51,951 nucleotides of DNA from positions 1-51,951 of the forward strand of contig DUSF01000062.1 in NCBI GenBank assembly GCA_012842745.1. Reading direction: 5' to 3'. This stretch comes from Bacillus sp. (in: firmicutes). Its GTDB lineage: Bacteria > Bacillota > Bacilli > Bacillales > Bacillaceae_J. The notes under the pieces were generated by a model. The model did no database searches. It saw nothing but the letters and a program-made list of their open reading frames with translations, and had not been told where the DNA came from. Of this stretch, positions 48,013 to 51,951 are shown one piece after another (within the stretch, counting starts at the first letter, position 1; each line of letters opens with the position of its first letter). The translations under genes and the position numbers were made by a program.

Positions 48013-48367
48013 AATCTATTTAAATAAAATGGAGTTTTATGGTTATCACGGCGTATTGCCAGAGGAAAATCGACTCGGGCAACGATTTATTGTTGACCTC
48101 GTTTTAGAGTTGGATTTATTAAAAGCTGGGCACACGGATGACCTTAATGAAACGGTAAATTATGCAGAAGTCTATATAATTACGAAGGAAGTGCTTGAAG
48201 GCCCTCCTTATCAATTAATTGAAAAAGTGGCAGAACAATTGGCGCAATCGCTATTAACCGCTTTTTCCCAAATTGCTTTTTGTACAGTTAAACTTATCAA
48301 GCCGGACCCGCCGATACGAGGTCATTATGAATCTGTTGCCATTGAAATTCGAAGGGGAAGAACATGA
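48005..48367 (+). CDS. folB: Dihydroneopterin aldolase
   Basis: 120 residues. MEFYGYHGVLPEE carries the substrate Tyr/His/Glu cluster, and the catalytic Lys lies in KLIKPDPPIRGHYESVAIE. It makes 6-hydroxymethyl-dihydropterin from dihydroneopterin. It starts within folP and overlaps folK by four bases (ATGA), giving a coupled folP-folB-folK unit. Confidence 0.96.
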   Translation: MDKIYLNKMEFYGYHGVLPEENRLGQRFIVDLVLELDLLKAGHTDDLNETVNYAEVYIITKEVLEGPPYQLIEKVAEQLAQSLLTAFSQIAFCTVKLIKPDPPIRGHYESVAIEIRRGRT

Positions 48368-48846
48368 ATAATATTGCATACATCTCACTTGGTACAAATC
48401 AAGGGAATCGAAGGCGGTTTCTAGAGGTGGCCATAAACATGTTGGATGGACACCAGAATATTTTCATAAGTGATTTTTCGTCTATTTATGAAACAGAGCC
48501 AATTGGTTATACTGAACAACCGAAGTTTTTGAATATGGTTGTGAAGTTAAAAACCTCTTTAACCGCATTTGACTTACTGGCAGTTACACAAAATATTGAG
48601 AATGAGCTTGGTCGAACGAGAGAGATTCGTTGGGGTCCACGAACAATTGACCTTGACATTTTGCTTTTTAATAATGAAAATATAAATTCGGAGCAGTTAA
48701 TTGTTCCACATCCACGAATGTTTGAACGAGCTTTTGTTATGATTCCTTTGCTCGAAATTAATAAGGAGCTATTATCACAATATAAGCTTGATGTTGATTC
48801 TTTTCAGAAAGATCAAGGTATATCGTTATACATCGAGCGCAAGTAA
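48364..48846 (+). CDS. folK: 6-hydroxymethyl-7,8-dihydropterin pyrophosphokinase
   Basis: 160 residues. The HPPK signature GPRTIDLDILLF provides the two metal-binding aspartates; the N-terminus AYISLGTNQGNR and ETEPIGYTEQPKFLNMV are also typical. It supplies the FolP substrate. In B. subtilis the small HTH gene yazB follows; here dusB begins within 29 bp and yazB is absent. Confidence 0.96.
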   Translation: MNNIAYISLGTNQGNRRRFLEVAINMLDGHQNIFISDFSSIYETEPIGYTEQPKFLNMVVKLKTSLTAFDLLAVTQNIENELGRTREIRWGPRTIDLDILLFNNENINSEQLIVPHPRMFERAFVMIPLLEINKELLSQYKLDVDSFQKDQGISLYIERK

Positions 48847-48875
48847 AGTACTTCAACAGTAAAGAGGTGACTGTA

Positions 48876-49877
48876 ATGTTTAAAATAGGCGATATTAAGT
48901 TGAAGAACCAAGTTGTTTTAGCGCCAATGGCAGGGGTATGCAATGCAGCCTTCCGCCTAATCGTAAAAGAATTTGGAGCAGGACTTGTATGTGCGGAAAT
49001 GGTCAGCGATAAAGCGATTTTATATAAAAATGAAAAAACAATGGACATGCTTTATATTGATGAGCGTGAAAAGCCTTTAAGTCTACAAATCTTTGGCGGC
49101 GAAAAAGAAACTCTTGTTGAAGCTGCTAAATTTGTAGAGAAAAATACGACAGCTGACATTATTGATATCAATATGGGTTGCCCTGTCCCGAAGATTATTA
49201 AAAGCGACGCTGGTGCAAAATGGCTTTTAGATTCAAATAAAATTTATGAGATGGTTGCGGCGGTTGTTGATGCTGTGGAAAAGCCGGTTACGGTAAAAAT
49301 GCGAATGGGTTGGGATGACAACCATATTTATGCTGTTGAGAATGCCCAAGCTGTAGAACGGGCTGGGGGAAAAGCGGTGTCACTGCATGGCCGGACTCGT
49401 GTGCAAATGTATGAAGGAAAAGCGAACTGGGATATTATTAAGCAAGTAAAAGATGCAGTAAATATCCCGGTTATTGGAAATGGTGATGTGAAAACTCCTG
49501 AGGATGCCAAAAGAATGCTAGACATGACAGGTTGCGACGGGGTGATGATTGGCCGGGCTGCACTTGGCGACCCATGGATGATTTATCGAACAGTTCATTA
49601 CCTAGAAACAGGTGAGTTAATGGCACCTCCGTCTCCACAGGAAAAAATTAAAGTATGTATGCTCCATGCTGACCGCTTAATTAATCTGAAAGGTGAAAAA
49701 GTTGGTATAATGGAAATGCGCAAGCATGCTTCATGGTATTTAAAAGGGCTGCGCGGAAATGCTAAAGTACGCAATGCCATAAATGAATGTGAGGCAAGAG
49801 CAGAATTGGAATCTTTACTTCAGGAATATATATCGTTTCTGGAAGAAAGATATGATGAAGGTGTTCAGGTTGGATAA
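48876..49877 (+). CDS. dusB: tRNA-dihydrouridine synthase DusB
   Basis: 333 residues, the same length as the B. subtilis enzyme. FMN TIM-barrel marks are VLAPMAGVCNAAFR, the catalytic Cys in DINMGCPVPKIIKSDAGA, and GDVKTPEDAKRML. It reduces uridines in tRNA to dihydrouridine. The ATG at 48876 has AAGAGGTGA at 5 bp; an in-frame GTG lies inside that ribosome-binding site. Confidence 0.95.
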   Translation: MFKIGDIKLKNQVVLAPMAGVCNAAFRLIVKEFGAGLVCAEMVSDKAILYKNEKTMDMLYIDEREKPLSLQIFGGEKETLVEAAKFVEKNTTADIIDINMGCPVPKIIKSDAGAKWLLDSNKIYEMVAAVVDAVEKPVTVKMRMGWDDNHIYAVENAQAVERAGGKAVSLHGRTRVQMYEGKANWDIIKQVKDAVNIPVIGNGDVKTPEDAKRMLDMTGCDGVMIGRAALGDPWMIYRTVHYLETGELMAPPSPQEKIKVCMLHADRLINLKGEKVGIMEMRKHASWYLKGLRGNAKVRNAINECEARAELESLLQEYISFLEERYDEGVQVG

Positions 49878-49938
49878 AGCTATTTGACACATTAATAACT
49901 CTACCATATAATACCGATGAGATTATTTTTATCTGATT

Positions 49939-49967
49939 ACTGCCAGTACCCACTGGCAGTTTTTTAT
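49939..49967 (+). terminator. Terminator between dusB and lysS
   Basis: ACTGCCAGT pairs perfectly with ACTGGCAGT around ACCC, followed by five T residues. Confidence 0.9.
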
Positions 49968-49976
49968 ATTATTTGA

Positions 49977-51515
<1,539 letters not shown>

Positions 51516-51520
51516 AGCTA

Positions 51521-51581
51521 AGGGACTTACACCATTTGTTCAATTATAATTCAGAAGACAAAGGTGCTAGTCCCTTTTTTC
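51521..51581 (+). terminator. lysS terminator
   Basis: AGGGACTTACACC (51521-51533) pairs with GGTGCTAGTCCCT (51563-51575) with an internal mismatch, followed by six T residues. The 28-nt loop is long. Confidence 0.85.
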
Positions 51582-51603
51582 TTTTCTGCATCGATAAAAA
51601 TAC

Positions 51604-51632
51604 TTGATAATTATATTTGAAGCTGATATAGT
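51604..51632 (+). promoter_or_regulatory. rRNA operon promoter 1
   Basis: TTGATA (51604-51609), a 17-bp spacer and TATAGT (51627-51632), about 290 bp before 16S. Confidence 0.65.
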
Positions 51633-51680
51633 ATTAAACGTTGTCACAAAAATACTTTAAGATTTAACTATTAAAAAGTG

Positions 51681-51710
51681 TTGACAATGAATAGGCAATA
51701 ATGATATATT
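51681..51710 (+). promoter_or_regulatory. rRNA operon promoter 2
   Basis: TTGACA (51681-51686), an 18-bp spacer and TATATT (51705-51710). Confidence 0.75.
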
Positions 51711-51758
51711 GAAAAAGTCGCTGTTGAAAACAATGTCGAAAAAAGATTAAAAATCTTG

Positions 51759-51787
51759 TTGACTTCTATGAAACTACGCGATATAAT
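51759..51787 (+). promoter_or_regulatory. rRNA operon promoter 3 (main proximal promoter)
   Basis: TTGACT (51759-51764), a 17-bp spacer and TATAAT (51782-51787), nearest to the 16S gene and the best of the three. A GC-rich stem (GCCGCCA/TGACGGC, 51794-51812) follows in the transcript. Confidence 0.88.
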
Positions 51788-51824
51788 TAAAAAGCCGCCA
51801 GAAATTGACGGCAAAACAAATGAT

Positions 51825-51889
51825 ATGTTCTTTGAAAACTAAACAAAATGTCAAGCGTGCAAAAAAAAGGTTGGATAGTAGAATCCAAC
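51825..51889 (+). promoter_or_regulatory. rRNA leader: boxA and processing hairpin
   Basis: TGTTCTTTGAAAACTA (51826-51841) is the boxA used for rRNA antitermination in Bacillus. A 7-bp hairpin, GTTGGAT/ATCCAAC (51870-51889), lies between it and 16S. Confidence 0.8.
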
Positions 51890-51923
51890 AAGCAAGTCAG
51901 TAAAATTTTTGAGCAATCAAACC

Positions 51924-51951
51924 CTTTTTGGAGAGTTTGATCCTGGCTCAG
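51924..51951 (+). rRNA. rrs: 16S ribosomal RNA, 5' end only
   Basis: TTGGAGAGTTTGATCCTGG and CTCAG are the universal 16S 5' terminus. The gene is cut by the end of the window after about 28 bases. Confidence 0.97.

Overview
The window is a low-GC, AT-rich chromosomal segment from an endospore-forming member of the Bacillaceae. It runs from the 5S gene of one rRNA operon (position 10) to the first bases of the 16S gene of the next (position 51924). Gene content and order closely follow the Bacillus subtilis csfB-to-lysS segment. Sporulation genes (csfB, yabG, sspF, spoVG, fin, spoVT, yabP, yabQ, spoIIE) and Bacillus-type promoters support this placement. The genus cannot be settled from the sequence alone.

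Region 1 (1-4800) is the only accessory-looking part. A 5S gene and its terminator are followed by five copies of a 10-nt core at an exact 21-bp period. Then come csfB with a consensus sigma-F promoter, a decayed IS200/IS605 transposase, a second short 21-bp repeat on the other strand, a divergent pair (HisC-family aminotransferase and MocR-type regulator), an internally deleted DUF218 gene, and an 87-codon 3' remnant of a YaaO-type Orn/Lys/Arg decarboxylase. In B. subtilis this interval holds xpaC, yaaN and an intact yaaO.

Region 2 (4801-13061) carries tmk, holB, ricT, yabA, trmN6, yazA, rsmI, then abrB on the minus strand, then metG and tatD. The yaaQ (darA) and yaaR genes that normally separate tmk from holB are missing. 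The abrB promoter has tandem Spo0A boxes.

Region 3 (13293-24794) carries yabE, rnmV, rsmA, yabG, veg, sspF, ispE, purR, ridA, spoVG, glmU, prs, ctc, pth and fin. These cover cell-wall growth, 5S and 16S rRNA maturation, isoprenoid, purine, PRPP and UDP-GlcNAc metabolism, and forespore regulation. Sigma-K, sigma-G, sigma-H and sigma-F/G type promoters are visible where expected.

Region 4 (24897-43563) carries mfd, spoVT, a SpoVB-family flippase, yabN, rqcP, yabP, yabQ, divIC, yabR, a 59-residue orphan, spoIIE, yabS, yabT, tilS, hpt and ftsH. It combines DNA repair, sporulation, division and protein quality control.

Region 5 (43662-51515) carries coaX, hslO, cysK and a folate cluster, pabA-folP-folB-folK-dusB-lysS. 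It lacks pabB, pabC and yazB. The pabA start lies inside a series of GAG/TAG/AAG triplets with 5-nt spacing, which looks like a TRAP site. The window ends with three tandem sigma-A promoters and a boxA leading into 16S.

I found no CRISPR array, intact mobile element, toxin-antitoxin pair, phage module or tRNA gene. I also found no convincing new multi-gene system. The observations most worth following are the oriented 21-bp repeats, the gene decay upstream of tmk, the loss of yaaQ/yaaR, and the TRAP-like site at pabA.
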